From Chlorobiaceae bacterium (GTDB taxonomy: Bacteria; Bacteroidota; Chlorobiia; Chlorobiales; Chlorobiaceae): 64,000 bases of DNA. The translations under genes and the position numbers were made by a program. The notes beneath the pieces are model-generated. The model saw only the letters and a list, made by a program, of their open reading frames with translations. It did no database searches and had not been told where the DNA came from. Shown piece by piece: positions 30,346 to 39,622 of the stretch. The first letter of the stretch is position 1. Each line of letters opens with the position of its first letter. Location of the stretch: contig JAAXWX010000003.1 of NCBI GenBank assembly GCA_013334755.1, positions 1 through 64,000 of the forward strand. Reading direction: 5' to 3'.

Positions 30346-30473
30346 CGTTGCTATAGGGTAATACGGGGTGCACCGGAGCGCACCCTGTTTTTTTGACCTG
30401 CTTTTTTTCCTGACACCCTGTCATGGAGCCTGATCGTTCTCTGTTCCGAATGACCAGGAAAACGGGGATTGTT

Positions 30474-30935
30474 TCAGAAGGGCAGGTCGTCCTTTTCATT
30501 TTCAAGCATCGGAACCGAAGGGGGAGCTGGCGGCAGTTGATGGTCAGATGTAGTCTGCTGGCGCTCGTAACCTGTCGGGCCACCTTCATATTGGCCAGAT
30601 CCGGACGGTTTGCCATCAAGCATCTGCATTTCGCTGATTACGATTTCTGTGGTGTACTGCTTGACGCCCTCTTTCTCCCAGTTCCGGGTCTGCAGTTTTC
30701 CCTCAACGTAGACTTGCGATCCCTTGTGCAGATATTCTTTACAGATTTCGGCAAGTCGTCCCCATGCGACAATTCTGTGCCATTCAGTTCTCTCCTGCAC
30801 TTCGCCTTGCTGGTTCTTGAATTTTTCGCTTGTTGCAATCGTGAAGTTCGCAACTGTTGTTGATCCTGCCAGCCGGCTTTCTGGTTCACCACCGAGTCTG
30901 CCGATCAGCATTACCTTATTAAGTCCTCTTGCCAT
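30474..30935 (-). CDS. ssb: Single-stranded DNA-binding protein
   Basis: SSB coats single-stranded DNA during replication and repair. Seen: the OB-fold start [18 protein letters not shown], the segment [20 protein letters not shown], a glycine/proline/glutamine-rich linker, and the acidic tip DDLPF that recruits partner proteins. The 153-residue length is normal. It is transcribed after pyrK and before holA on the minus strand. Confidence 0.95.
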   Translation of the reverse strand: MARGLNKVMLIGRLGGEPESRLAGSTTVANFTIATSEKFKNQQGEVQERTEWHRIVAWGRLAEICKEYLHKGSQVYVEGKLQTRNWEKEGVKQYTTEIVISEMQMLDGKPSGSGQYEGGPTGYERQQTTSDHQLPPAPPSVPMLENEKDDLPF

Positions 30936-31008
30936 GGTATTTGGAGGTTCGTTTAAAAAAAATTCAGGAATAGCTTTCTCTCAAATAACAAAGATAAAAT
31001 TATCTCTT

Positions 31009-31815
31009 TTATACTGCAAGCAGTTCGGCGTCAATGACAGGACCCTCCTGACAGAGCAGGATGCTGCGGAGTCCACCATCCGGGCTCTTGACTTCAACGC
31101 TGCATCCGTAGCAGATCCCGATGCCGCAGCCCATAACCGATTCAAGTGAGACGTCGCATGCCAGATGGTGTTCGCGGCAGAATCCCGCAAGTGCTTTAAG
31201 CATAGGATTTGGACCGCACGCGAAAACTTTGAGAGTTCCCTTTTTTTCAAGTCCGGTCATTTCGCTTTCAAGGAGTTCTATAACGGTGCCACGATATCCT
31301 GCTGAACCATCATCAGTTGCAAACAAGCAGTTTGAAAGATCCCTTGCGAGCAGTTCTTCCTTTGTCCGCCCTCCAATGAAATTGATGACTGGTGTGCCTT
31401 TTGCTGCAAGTGTTCTTTCAAGAAAGAGCATGGGGGCTGTGCCGATTCCTCCGGAAACAAGAATGGCTGTGCTGAACTCCCTGCTGGTGATATCGAAACA
31501 GTTTCCGAGCGGGCCGAGCACCAGTACTGTTGAACCTGTTTCGGTGTCGCAGAAAAGCGATGTGCCGTGTCCGATTGATTTAACCATGATGTCGATGAGC
31601 CCTCCGCGTACATTGTGTATCGAAAATGGTCTTCTGAGCAGTGGCAGTGTGGCGTCGTTGACCTTGACGTTGACAAAGTTGCCAGGTTTTGCTACAGCGG
31701 CAATTGCCGGGCAATCGAGGGTGATAATGCTGACGGCACTGTTGATGTGGATGGTCTGGACGACAGTAGCCCTGATATCGACGATGGAGTTTGTTTCGAG
31801 CATGGCAGGGCTCAT
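31009..31815 (-). CDS. pyrK: Dihydroorotate dehydrogenase electron transfer subunit PyrK
   Basis: PyrK passes electrons from dihydroorotate dehydrogenase (PyrD type 1B) to NAD+ through FAD and a [2Fe-2S] cluster. Seen: an FAD-binding RRPFSIHNV motif, the NAD-binding VSGGIGTAPMLF segment, a FACGPNPMLKAL motif, and the C-terminal cluster cysteines in CGIGICYGCSVEV and LLCQEGP. The length of 268 residues is typical; an internal ATG (MLETNS) five codons in is an alternative start. It is a pyrimidine-synthesis gene; pyrD is not in the window. Confidence 0.9.
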   Translation of the reverse strand: MSPAMLETNSIVDIRATVVQTIHINSAVSIITLDCPAIAAVAKPGNFVNVKVNDATLPLLRRPFSIHNVRGGLIDIMVKSIGHGTSLFCDTETGSTVLVLGPLGNCFDITSREFSTAILVSGGIGTAPMLFLERTLAAKGTPVINFIGGRTKEELLARDLSNCLFATDDGSAGYRGTVIELLESEMTGLEKKGTLKVFACGPNPMLKALAGFCREHHLACDVSLESVMGCGIGICYGCSVEVKSPDGGLRSILLCQEGPVIDAELLAV

Positions 31816-32020
31816 GATAATAGTTGGATGATGCGACGGATCGTGAGATTAATTAAGTGAGCAGAATACTCATTTGCAAGTTCTTCCATCGAGATAAAAA
31901 AGTTTTAATTTTTAACCTTGTTTGAAGTGTGTATGTTAGATCTTTTGTAGTGTCAGCTCTGAGTTATATCTTTAACTTTTCTGATTTTTCTTCAGCGTTC
32001 CTAAATCCAATGTCCGGTTC

Positions 32021-33247
32021 ATGCGTATTTTAACTTTTACAGGTAAAGGCGGGGTAGGCAAAACCAGTGTCTCTGCGGCTACGGCAGTCCGCTTATCGCA
32101 GCTGGGTTATCGCACACTTATCCTTTCAACCGATCCCGCACACAGTCTATCGGATTCGTTTAACCTGCCTCTTGGCGCCGAACCAACAAAGATCAAGGAG
32201 AATCTTCATGCCATTGAGGTCAATCCTTATGTGGACCTGAAGCAGAACTGGCAGTCCGTACAAAAATACTACACAAAGGTTTTTATGGCCCAGGGTATCT
32301 CAGGGGTCATGGCAGATGAAATGACAATTCTGCCCGGTATGGAAGAGCTGTTCTCTCTCTTGAGGATCAAGCGGTATAAAGCCTCCGGACTTTATGATGT
32401 TCTGGTGCTTGATACAGCCCCGACGGGTGAAACCCTGCGGCTCCTCTCCCTTCCCGATACGCTTGCCTGGGGTATGAAGGCGATCAAAAATGTCAATAAA
32501 TACCTGATCAAGCCGCTCAGCAAGCCTCTTTCAAAAATGTCGGATAAAATCGCCTTTTTTATTCCTCCGGCAGATGCCGTTGAGTCGGTTGACCAAGTTT
32601 TTGAAGAGCTTGAAGATATCCGCGAGATTCTTACGGATAATAAGAAATCAACGGTGCGCCTGGTGATGAATGCAGAGAAAATGTCGATCAAGGAGACCAT
32701 GCGTGCCTTGACCTATCTGAACCTGTACGGTTTCAAGGTTGATATGGTGCTGGTCAACAGGCTGCTTGATACAAAAGAGGACAGTGGCTATCTGGAGAAC
32801 TGGAAAGCTATTCAGCAGAAGTATCTTGGAGAGATAGAAGAGGGCTTTTCCCCCCTTCCGGTTACAAAACTCAGGATGTACGAAAAGGAAATTGTTGGAC
32901 TCAAGTCACTTGAGTTGTTCGCCAAAGATATGTATGGCGACACTGATCCGGCCGATATGATGTATGACGAACCACCGATAAAATTTGTCCGTAACGGTGA
33001 AGTCTACGAGGTACAGTTGAAGCTCATGTTCGCCAACCCTGTTGATATTGATGTTTGGGTAACCGGTGATGAGCTGTTTGTACAGATCGGTAATCAGCGG
33101 AAAATCATCACCCTTCCGATCAGCCTGACCGGACTTGAACCGGGTGATGCCGTCTTCAAGGACAAGTGGCTTCATATCCCTTTTGACCTTAATCGTCAGG
33201 AGCAAAGCCGACAGCAAAAAGAACAAAAAGCATACGATAGAGGATAA
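32021..33247 (+). CDS. ArsA/Get3-family ATPase with C-terminal HSP20-like domain, copy 1
   Basis: This is a soluble P-loop ATPase of the ArsA/Get3 class, which couples ATP binding to metalloid export or to delivery of hydrophobic proteins. Seen: deviant Walker A GKGGVGKT at residues 8-15, STDPAHSLSDSF (switch I), DTAPTGETLRLLSLP (switch II), and after about residue 315 a small beta-rich tail (EVYEVQLKLMFANPVDIDVW, DKWLHIPFDL) like the ArsA HSP20-type domain. The 408 residues are one ATPase unit, not the duplicated ArsA of arsenite pumps, and no arsB or arsR is near. It lies 125 bases before csmC. A role in handling chlorosome envelope proteins is inferred from position only. Confidence 0.85.
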   Translation: MRILTFTGKGGVGKTSVSAATAVRLSQLGYRTLILSTDPAHSLSDSFNLPLGAEPTKIKENLHAIEVNPYVDLKQNWQSVQKYYTKVFMAQGISGVMADEMTILPGMEELFSLLRIKRYKASGLYDVLVLDTAPTGETLRLLSLPDTLAWGMKAIKNVNKYLIKPLSKPLSKMSDKIAFFIPPADAVESVDQVFEELEDIREILTDNKKSTVRLVMNAEKMSIKETMRALTYLNLYGFKVDMVLVNRLLDTKEDSGYLENWKAIQQKYLGEIEEGFSPLPVTKLRMYEKEIVGLKSLELFAKDMYGDTDPADMMYDEPPIKFVRNGEVYEVQLKLMFANPVDIDVWVTGDELFVQIGNQRKIITLPISLTGLEPGDAVFKDKWLHIPFDLNRQEQSRQQKEQKAYDRG

Positions 33248-33372
33248 TGCCCGAGTTGAAGAGTATTTGTTTTGATCGATATTTATGTTTAACTTTCATT
33301 AAAGTAATTTCATTAGTTTCATAACCATAACAGGGGCTTTTTTGTAGCGGCCTCATTTCCAGGGAGAGTGAT

Positions 33373-33792
33373 ATGTCGGAATCGTACCAGAAACTGCGTA
33401 AGGATTTTAAGGAACTTGAATTTACCGATCGCCTTACCTTTCTTGCTGAAAGTGTGCTTTTGACCGGACAGAGTGCTGTTGTAGGTGGTTTGAATCTTGC
33501 CGGTAATATCTTTGATACGGTAACTGGTACCGTAGGCGCTGTTATCGACGCATCGGGCATCGGCAATCTGCTTGGCAGTACCGGTGGTGTTGTTGGTGAG
33601 ACGATTGACAGGGTTGCTATTACCGTTAAAGACGCATCCAGAACTGCCGGAGAACTCTATGTCAGTGCCGTTGAAACCGTTGAAAATGCAACAGGAAATG
33701 CTGCAACAGCAGTTGGCGATGCAGGTGTATCTGCATCAGAAGTTGTCAAGAATTTTGCAGGTTCTTTTCAGAAGGGTCAGATAAAAAAATAA
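33373..33792 (+). CDS. csmC: Chlorosome envelope protein C
   Basis: CsmC is a protein of the lipid monolayer that wraps the chlorosome, the light-harvesting organelle of green sulfur bacteria. The 139-residue protein has a charged N-terminus ([20 protein letters not shown]), then a long region rich in glycine, valine and alanine ([20 protein letters not shown]) able to sit at a lipid surface, and an alanine-rich tail. Direct placement before csmA matches the known csmCA pair. A purine-rich ribosome site (GGGAGAG) precedes the ATG. It is probably transcribed both with csmA and from the region after the ArsA gene. Confidence 0.88.
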   Translation: MSESYQKLRKDFKELEFTDRLTFLAESVLLTGQSAVVGGLNLAGNIFDTVTGTVGAVIDASGIGNLLGSTGGVVGETIDRVAITVKDASRTAGELYVSAVETVENATGNAATAVGDAGVSASEVVKNFAGSFQKGQIKK

Positions 33793-33922
33793 GGACGGGC
33801 CATTTTTTGCCTGGTAGTTGTTTCTGAAGAAGTCTGTAAAAATCTTTTTTTGTGTTTTTTTGATTATTCTATAAATTGAGTCAAGAATTTTTATTCTAAT
33901 AATTTTCCAACAATTAAATTCC

Positions 33923-33929
33923 AAGGAGG
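33923..33929 (+). promoter_or_regulatory. Strong Shine-Dalgarno of csmA
   Basis: AAGGAGG lies four bases before the csmA ATG. Most genes in this window have weak or no such site, so this fits very high CsmA synthesis. The AT-rich 140 bases upstream could hold a csmA promoter (TTGAGT at 33876 and TAATAA at 33897), but the spacing of 15 is poor. Confidence 0.7.
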
Positions 33930-33933
33930 AATT

Positions 33934-34176
33934 ATGAGTGGTGGTGGCGTTTTTACCGATATCCTGGCTGCAGCCGGACGCATTTTTGAAGTGATGGTTG
34001 AGGGGCATTGGGAAACAGTCGGTATGCTGTTTGATTCTCTGGGCAAAGGTACAATGAGAATCAACCGCAATGCTTATGGCAGCATGGGCGGAGGCACAAG
34101 CCTTCGTGGTTCTTCACCTGAAGTTTCAGGATATGCTGTTCCTTCAAAAGCTGTTGAATCAAAATTCGCAGAGTAA
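33934..34176 (+). CDS. csmA: Chlorosome baseplate protein CsmA (precursor)
   Basis: CsmA binds bacteriochlorophyll a in the paracrystalline baseplate and passes energy from the chlorosome to the FMO protein. The 80-residue translation shows the known start [20 protein letters not shown], an amphipathic helix, and the single histidine H25 in EGHWE, the expected pigment ligand. CsmA is known to be processed: the mature form is 59 residues, which here would end at LRG before the tail [13 protein letters not shown]. It has the best ribosome site in the area and a strong terminator just downstream, consistent with an abundant short transcript. Confidence 0.95.
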   Translation: MSGGGVFTDILAAAGRIFEVMVEGHWETVGMLFDSLGKGTMRINRNAYGSMGGGTSLRGSSPEVSGYAVPSKAVESKFAE

Positions 34177-34203
34177 GCATCAGAGAGTTATGCTCTTAGC
34201 ACA

Positions 34204-34240
34204 GGCAGTGAAAAGGTTAAAGCTTTCACTGCCTTTTTTT
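34204..34240 (+). terminator. Intrinsic terminator of csmCA
   Basis: There is a perfect 10-base stem GGCAGTGAAA / TTTCACTGCC with a 10-base loop, followed by seven T residues on the plus strand, 28 bases after csmA. It would isolate the chlorosome genes from the downstream 516-codon gene, at least partly. Confidence 0.92.
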
Positions 34241-34354
34241 GTTTTCATAAAAAGCCATCCACTTTGGCGTCATCGCCTGATTTCTGTTTATTATAAAATT
34301 TTCATAGATTTAAAATCAACGTGCTAATCAGTATCAAGTGAACAGGTATGGGTA

Positions 34355-35905
34355 ATGGCTAATTTATCTTTGTATGTTTCAGCGCAGACCGAGCAGAGTG
34401 ATGTGACTGAGTTTTTTCAGAAAGGACTCATGCATGCCGGTGAGAATCCTGTTGCATTTTTTGAAGGGGTTTTTTACGAGTCACACCAAGAGCGCGTTGG
34501 TAATATTGCCTTTCAGGATTATCTGATCTATACCGACAAGGCTGTTTACTTCTGGGCAAGGGGTTCTAATAAAGACTATCTTGACAGATTTAATCTTGGT
34601 TGCGTCTCTGTGAACAGCCGGAATAAAGATCATGATTTTGCGACGCTTAATTTTAAGGTTCGCCGTGAGGATAAGGATCCTGTCTATGTAATTTTTGATA
34701 TGGTTGAACTGAGGGAAGCTGAATTGATTATAAAGCTTCATACGGTTATTGAATCGATCATAGAAGAGCGTTTTGGCCTTAATTACCGGAAAAATCTTCC
34801 GGATGATGTTTCTCTTCTTATACAGCAGGGGGTAAGGAGTGTTTGTGTTCCCCAGGTTATCTCTATTCGTTTTGATGCTCCTGATTCCTCTCAGCGGGAG
34901 AGCCATATCGGTTATGGCCAGGATTTGCTTGAGCAATATAAGGCCTCCATCGGTTATCCGGCGGATGATAAAGGGCCTCAGCAAGGTGGAGCCCCATATG
35001 GAGGAGTGCATGGCGGAGAGCATAATCAGGAAGGATTTTCTCCTGCGGATGTTTTGAAGGGAATTGAAAATATCCTTCCTACAGATCCTGCCTCACTGAA
35101 AAGAATTGCAGGTTCAATCAAGGAGATGATTGGAGATGCACCATTCAAGATTCGTGACCAGATCAAGAGTGACCTGCAGCATGTTCCCGGCATGCTTAGC
35201 GCGCTTACTGAGTTGCTCAATAGTATAGCTGATAATCCTCAGGCCGAGCGTTTTGTTCTCAATATCGTTAAAACCGCCGTTAAAAATGATGGTGTAATCG
35301 GATCGGTTGGAAAGCTTATAAAGCTCTCTTCCAGTTTTAGCGATAACTCGAAGAGGAAGGCGCAACGACCAGCGCCAAAAGCAGATAATACTGCCTCAGA
35401 TGATGATTCTTCACAAAACAGGCACCGCGACTCAGGTGACGATAACGACCACACGTTCAGAAGAAAGAGCATTCATATAACAAGCAATGATGATGCGACG
35501 CTGAATGATGATTGTTTCAGCAGCGATCCTGTTTCAACTGAGTTGAAGAATACGATTTCTGCTGTGTCCAGGGGGTCAGGAGCCAGAGAAAATGACATTG
35601 AAAGTGATGCCGGCTCGAAGCGTAAAAAGATTGCGATCAAATCTCTTGACGAGAATGTCCCGCCAATTGTGAAAAATATGATGAGTACGGATGACTCTCA
35701 GGGTGCTGGAGAACGTGTTTCAAGAAATAAAATCAGAATTAAGACGGATGAAGATGATGTTCGTCCGGCAGAAAAAATCAGTTCGGTATCGCTGCATGAA
35801 GATGATGTTCCGGAAAAAAGTGCATCTGATGCAACTCGCATGACAGGAAATGAGACCGGTACCGAAAGAGCAGCTCAGCAAAAGAACGTATTCAATCAAG
35901 ATTAA
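34355..35905 (+). CDS. Unknown protein between csmA and an ArsA-type ATPase; PH-like N-terminus, acidic disordered tail
   Basis: I do not recognise this 516-residue protein by name. The N-terminal 140 residues look like a bacterial pleckstrin-homology-type fold ([18 protein letters not shown], then a helix [19 protein letters not shown]). Residues about 215-330 are mostly helical with [20 protein letters not shown] and [13 protein letters not shown]. From about 335 to the end the chain is low-complexity, rich in Asp, Ser, Lys and Glu with repeated IRIKTDED-like pieces, so probably unstructured. There is no signal peptide or membrane segment. It ends 26 bases before the second ArsA gene, so they are probably co-transcribed. 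A chlorosome or membrane-surface role is inferred from location. Confidence 0.8.
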   Translation: MANLSLYVSAQTEQSDVTEFFQKGLMHAGENPVAFFEGVFYESHQERVGNIAFQDYLIYTDKAVYFWARGSNKDYLDRFNLGCVSVNSRNKDHDFATLNFKVRREDKDPVYVIFDMVELREAELIIKLHTVIESIIEERFGLNYRKNLPDDVSLLIQQGVRSVCVPQVISIRFDAPDSSQRESHIGYGQDLLEQYKASIGYPADDKGPQQGGAPYGGVHGGEHNQEGFSPADVLKGIENILPTDPASLKRIAGSIKEMIGDAPFKIRDQIKSDLQHVPGMLSALTELLNSIADNPQAERFVLNIVKTAVKNDGVIGSVGKLIKLSSSFSDNSKRKAQRPAPKADNTASDDDSSQNRHRDSGDDNDHTFRRKSIHITSNDDATLNDDCFSSDPVSTELKNTISAVSRGSGARENDIESDAGSKRKKIAIKSLDENVPPIVKNMMSTDDSQGAGERVSRNKIRIKTDEDDVRPAEKISSVSLHEDDVPEKSASDATRMTGNETGTERAAQQKNVFNQD

Positions 35906-35931
35906 GTCCACTCAATAGTTTTATTATCAAC

Positions 35932-37086
35932 ATGAGAATTATTCTTTACTTGGGTAAAGGAGGTGTAGGGAAAACTACAGTTTCAGCTTCATCGGCAACA
36001 GCAATTGCCCGAAGGGGACAACGGGTTTTGATCATGAGTACCGATGTTGCTCACAGTCTTGCTGATGCATTGAATTCTGAGCTCTCGTCTACTCCGGTTG
36101 AGGTTGAAAAAAATCTCTTTGCCATGGAGGTAAATGTTCTCGCGGAAATCAGGGAGAACTGGAATGAGCTTTATTCTTATTTCTCATCGATTTTAATGCA
36201 TGATGGGGCAAATGAAGTTGTTGCTGAAGAACTTGCCATCATGCCGGGTATGGAGGAGATGATCAGTCTGCGCTATATCTGGAAAGCTGCGAAATCAGGT
36301 AATTATGATGTTGTTGTTGTTGATGCTGCTCCAACCGGAGAGACCATGCGTTTGCTCGGAATGCCTGAATCGTACGGATGGTATGCCGATAAAATTGGCG
36401 GATGGCATTCAAAAGCCATTGGTTTTGCAGCGCCGCTTCTCAACAAGTTCATGCCGAAGAAAAATATCTTCAAGCTTATGCCTGAGGTGAATTCTCATAT
36501 GAAAGAGCTCCACGCCATGCTTCAGGATAAAACCATAACGACTTTCAGGGTTGTCCTTAATCCTGAAAATATGGTTATCAAGGAGGCTTTGCGCGTCCAG
36601 ACCTATCTTAATCTGTTCGGTTACAAGCTTGATGCTGCCATCGTTAACAAGATTCTTCCTTCAAGCTCATCAGACAGCTATCTGCAGAGCCTTATCGATA
36701 TTCAGAGCAAGTATCTCAAGGTGATAGAAAACTGCTTCTACCCTGTGCCGATTTTCAGGGTGAAACAATCAACGGCAGAAATCATCAATACCGACAGGCT
36801 CTATCAGTTGAGCCAGGAGATGTTTGGTGAAAACAATCCCGCAGATATACTTTACACGAATGATAAAACCCAGATGCTGGAGAAAATCAACGGAAAATAT
36901 GTTCTCAGTCTTTACCTGCCGAATGTTGAAGTGAAGAAGCTTAATGTGAATATCAAGGGTGATGAGCTGCTGGTTGATATCAATAACTTCCGTAAAAGCA
37001 TTATTCTGCCGAATGTTCTTGTTGGCCGCAAGACGGAGGGTGCTGACTTTGCTGAAGGGAACCTGAATATCACTTTTGCCAACTAA
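35932..37086 (+). CDS. ArsA/Get3-family ATPase with C-terminal HSP20-like domain, copy 2
   Basis: This is the second single-unit ArsA-type ATPase of the locus (384 residues). Seen: Walker [27 protein letters not shown] (switch I; the usual DPAH is DVAH here), [15 protein letters not shown] (switch II), and a C-terminal beta-rich domain ([20 protein letters not shown]). The two copies differ enough to be old paralogues rather than a recent duplication. No arsenic-resistance partner genes are present. Together with copy 1 it brackets csmC-csmA and the 516-residue protein, which suggests a shared job such as delivering or assembling envelope proteins; this is inference. Confidence 0.85.
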   Translation: MRIILYLGKGGVGKTTVSASSATAIARRGQRVLIMSTDVAHSLADALNSELSSTPVEVEKNLFAMEVNVLAEIRENWNELYSYFSSILMHDGANEVVAEELAIMPGMEEMISLRYIWKAAKSGNYDVVVVDAAPTGETMRLLGMPESYGWYADKIGGWHSKAIGFAAPLLNKFMPKKNIFKLMPEVNSHMKELHAMLQDKTITTFRVVLNPENMVIKEALRVQTYLNLFGYKLDAAIVNKILPSSSSDSYLQSLIDIQSKYLKVIENCFYPVPIFRVKQSTAEIINTDRLYQLSQEMFGENNPADILYTNDKTQMLEKINGKYVLSLYLPNVEVKKLNVNIKGDELLVDINNFRKSIILPNVLVGRKTEGADFAEGNLNITFAN

Positions 37087-37128
37087 GAGAGCCGGACAGG
37101 GATTTAAAGGATAATCGCTCCACTTATT

Positions 37129-37169
37129 AAAGGACGGACAGCTATCGAGAGGCTGACCGTCCTTTTTTT
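37129..37169 (+). terminator. Terminator after the second ArsA gene
   Basis: A 14-base stem AAAGGACGGACAGC / GCTGACCGTCCTTT with one mismatch is followed by T7 on the plus strand. It overlaps the stop codon of the convergent folK gene. Confidence 0.88.
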
Positions 37170-37675
37170 ATCTTGATCCCGTTTTTTATCTTGATCAGTA
37201 CCGAAGGGTCGCTGCAGCATTCGAGAAGCTGCAGAATGCTTTTTTGCATTGCCGTGTGGAGAGGATTGGCAATGTCGAGCAGAGGGATTAGAACAAATTT
37301 ACGGCAATGCAGTTCAGGGTGCGGGATTGAAAGTGTTCCGGTGTGGAGGCAAAGCTCATCATAGAGCAGTATGTCGAGGTCAATGACTCTCGGACTCCAT
37401 CGAGGATAGGCATCCGGCCGTCCAAGTTCCTGTTCAATGGCTTTACACTGCATGCGCAACTCTTCTGGAGGAAGCAATGTCTCAAGCAGAACGACGCCGT
37501 TATAAAAGCGGTTTTGTTCACTCTCGCCGACCGGTTCAGTCATATAGACAGATGAAACTGCACATACCGATGTCTCTTTAAGAAGTGCGAGCAGATTCAG
37601 GGCCTCCTGCAGGTGCAGGAGACGGTCACCGATATTTGATCCTATCCCGATAAAGACTTTGTGAACCGGTGTCAT
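37142..37675 (-). CDS. folK: 2-amino-4-hydroxy-6-hydroxymethyldihydropteridine pyrophosphokinase
   Basis: FolK transfers pyrophosphate from ATP to the pterin in folate synthesis. Seen: VFIGIGSNIGDRLLHLQEAL at the start, VETLLPPEELRMQCKAIE-type central helix, and RVIDLDILLYDELCLHTGTL, the conserved metal-binding aspartate block. The ORF track starts at 37798, inside folB; I prefer ATG 37675, one base after the folB stop codon (TGAAATG), giving 177 residues and a normal start. An ATG at 37711 is also possible. folB and folK are therefore coupled. Confidence 0.9.
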   Translation of the reverse strand: MTPVHKVFIGIGSNIGDRLLHLQEALNLLALLKETSVCAVSSVYMTEPVGESEQNRFYNGVVLLETLLPPEELRMQCKAIEQELGRPDAYPRWSPRVIDLDILLYDELCLHTGTLSIPHPELHCRKFVLIPLLDIANPLHTAMQKSILQLLECCSDPSVLIKIKNGIKIKKGRSASR

Positions 37676-37676
37676 T

Positions 37677-38054
37677 TCAGTGACGTGGGGTGGAGTAATC
37701 GGCTTCGGCATAATCGCAGATTCCGTCAACTGGCGGGTTACGTTTGCGAACCCTGATGGCGACGTGCTCAAGAACGGGAAATTCATTGAGGAGATCATGG
37801 GCTATCTCATAGGCGACTGCTTCGATGAGAAAGTATTTTCTCAGGGTCAGCGCTTCCCGTATTTTCTTGTATACAGCACCGTAATCGATGGTTTTCGTTA
37901 TCTCATCATTTTGCGCTGCTTCGGTGAAGTCAAACGTGAGTTCCGCATCGACTTCATATTTTGCTCCAACGGTATGCTCTTCCTTGAGTACACCATGGTG
38001 TGCATAAAAAACCATGTTTACCAGCCGGACGCATGAGTTGGTGTACTTTGCCAT
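37677..38054 (-). CDS. folB: Dihydroneopterin aldolase
   Basis: FolB cleaves dihydroneopterin to the hydroxymethyl pterin used by FolK. The 125-residue protein shows [21 protein letters not shown], the conserved Y-x-x-H-G-V-x-x-E-E pattern with the catalytic glutamate, and [16 protein letters not shown] with [14 protein letters not shown] at the end. It is followed immediately by folK, the next enzyme of the pathway. Confidence 0.92.
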   Translation of the reverse strand: MAKYTNSCVRLVNMVFYAHHGVLKEEHTVGAKYEVDAELTFDFTEAAQNDEITKTIDYGAVYKKIREALTLRKYFLIEAVAYEIAHDLLNEFPVLEHVAIRVRKRNPPVDGICDYAEADYSTPRH

Positions 38055-38116
38055 AAAATTTCCGGGTGATGAATAATCGTCAGATACATGCTTTTTAAGT
38101 GTATCGTGACTGCTGT

Positions 38117-38452
38117 TCAGGGTTTGATTTTTTTTTCATATTTGTTGCCGATAACCTTGCATTCGGGGATGCAGAACCATAAGAGCATATCGGAGTTGCC
38201 GTCATTCAATACTTTGAAACTGCCGGAATCAAAAACAACTTCAACGATAATGTTGTCCAATAACAAAAGATCCCCTTCGTAAATCTCGTGACCATCTTTA
38301 TCATCAAGTCCGGTGCACTGCAACCATTCGGAGCGTTGCCTGAACTTGAGAAAATCAACATCCCGGGTGTTTACTGTAGAGAACTTCCAGATATCCTCAA
38401 GTGATGTTACGTCCTGAAATAATGCTTTAAATCTGATTTTATTGATATCCAT
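38117..38452 (-). CDS. YopX-domain-like small protein
   Basis: The 111-residue product (from MDINKIRF; an ATG three codons earlier is also possible) looks like the YopX family found mostly in phages and mobile regions: [13 protein letters not shown], then [20 protein letters not shown], which matches the typical T-G-L-x-D-K-x-G-x-E-I-Y-E-G-D block, and an all-beta C-terminus. The molecular function of the family is not established. It sits alone among housekeeping genes, 62 bases before folB, so it may be a captured phage gene. Confidence 0.7.
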   Translation of the reverse strand: MDINKIRFKALFQDVTSLEDIWKFSTVNTRDVDFLKFRQRSEWLQCTGLDDKDGHEIYEGDLLLLDNIIVEVVFDSGSFKVLNDGNSDMLLWFCIPECKVIGNKYEKKIKP

Positions 38453-38728
38453 GAAGATCATCTATTGAAAGCCCCGAAACCGGGCAGTGCTTCGAGAATA
38501 TTGCATATGCTGATATCCGCCCATATCGTCAAAAAATAATATAACAATTCTCTATCTCGTTTTACTACAGGCCATAAATACCGCTCTTATGAGGCATTGT
38601 TGCTAAGCTTGAAGCACCTGTACCAGCTAAATGTGGCTGCTGAAGCAAATGGTACGACGGTTTGTTATTCAAAATTTACTACCTTTGAGCGGAAATATGT
38701 TTTTTTCAATGCACCAGAAACGGCAATT

Positions 38729-39607
38729 ATGAAGAACAAGGCTCGTAATGATTTTTACGAGGGGTGCCGTGCAAGGGCCATCATGCTGGCCCTTGAAGAG
38801 GATCGCTATACAGGCGATATTACAACTCTTGCGACTATTAATCCACGTCAGGGGGGGAGTGCTGTTGTCAGGGCCAAGGAGGATGGCATTGTGGGTGGAG
38901 CTGATGTTGCCGCCCAGGTTTTTGCCGCCTGTGATCCCAAGCTTGCTGTTGTGCTGCATCGCAGCGATGGTGAGGCTGTTTACCGCGGTGACATGATTCT
39001 TGAAGTGACAGGAAAACTTGCCCCACTGCTCATCGGTGAACGTACTGCACTTAATTTCATGCAGCGCATGTCTGGAATTGCAACCAGAACGAGGGCCTAT
39101 GTCGACAAGATTTGTCATACTGGCGTTAAAATTCTTGATACCCGAAAGACCGCCCCGGGCTTGCGCTATTTTGACAAGGAGGCCGTCAGGATTGGCGGAG
39201 GTCAGAATCATCGCTTCGGATTGTTCGACATGATCCTCATCAAGGATAACCACATTGATGCTTCCGGAGGTATTGCCAAGGCGATTCATCATGCCCGGTC
39301 ATATCGTGAAAAACAGAAACTTGAGGTGAAGATAGAAACCGAGGTTCGTTCAATGGAAGAGTTAAGGGCAGCTCTGGTGTACCTGCCGGATATTATTCTT
39401 CTTGATAACTTTACTCCTGAGCTGCTGAAAGAGGCTGTCGTTCATGTCAGGAAAAGCTGCAATAGTGTGCTTCTTGAGGCGTCGGGCAATGTCGGTATGC
39501 ACAATGTGCTGGACGTTGCTGAAACCGGTGTTGACTTTATTTCAATCGGAGAGCTGACACACAGCGTCAAGGCTCTTGATCTTTCAATGACGATCAAGCT
39601 TGTCTGA
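38729..39607 (+). CDS. nadC: Nicotinate-nucleotide pyrophosphorylase (quinolinate phosphoribosyltransferase)
   Basis: NadC converts quinolinate and PRPP to nicotinate mononucleotide in NAD synthesis. Seen: EDRYTGDITTLATI near the N-terminus, ERTALNFMQRMSGIATRT, ILDTRKTAPGLRYFDKEAV with the PRPP-site residues, GGGQNHRFGLFDMILIKDNH and LEASGNVG. The track begins at 38597, but the first 44 codons are not family-like; ATG 38729 gives 292 residues, the usual size. It is followed 15 bases later by acpS. Confidence 0.93.
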   Translation: MKNKARNDFYEGCRARAIMLALEEDRYTGDITTLATINPRQGGSAVVRAKEDGIVGGADVAAQVFAACDPKLAVVLHRSDGEAVYRGDMILEVTGKLAPLLIGERTALNFMQRMSGIATRTRAYVDKICHTGVKILDTRKTAPGLRYFDKEAVRIGGGQNHRFGLFDMILIKDNHIDASGGIAKAIHHARSYREKQKLEVKIETEVRSMEELRAALVYLPDIILLDNFTPELLKEAVVHVRKSCNSVLLEASGNVGMHNVLDVAETGVDFISIGELTHSVKALDLSMTIKLV

Positions 39608-39622
39608 ACGGAGATTGAAACT

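Noticed and set aside
30364-30394. Hairpin GGGTGC/GCACCC with T run on the plus strand between ssb and holA
   Set aside because: The T run faces the wrong strand for the flanking minus-strand genes, and no plus-strand gene ends there; left unassigned.
30215-30619. 134-codon minus-strand ORF spanning the ssb-holA gap
   Set aside because: It overlaps both real genes in another frame and has no family look.
31121-31831. 236-codon plus-strand ORF opposite pyrK
   Set aside because: The minus strand encodes complete PyrK motifs; the plus ORF is rich in serine and proline without any motif.
32021-33247. Arsenite pump ATPase annotation for the ArsA-type genes
   Set aside because: Each has only one ATPase unit, and no arsB, arsR or arsD is nearby; the csm context argues against arsenic resistance.
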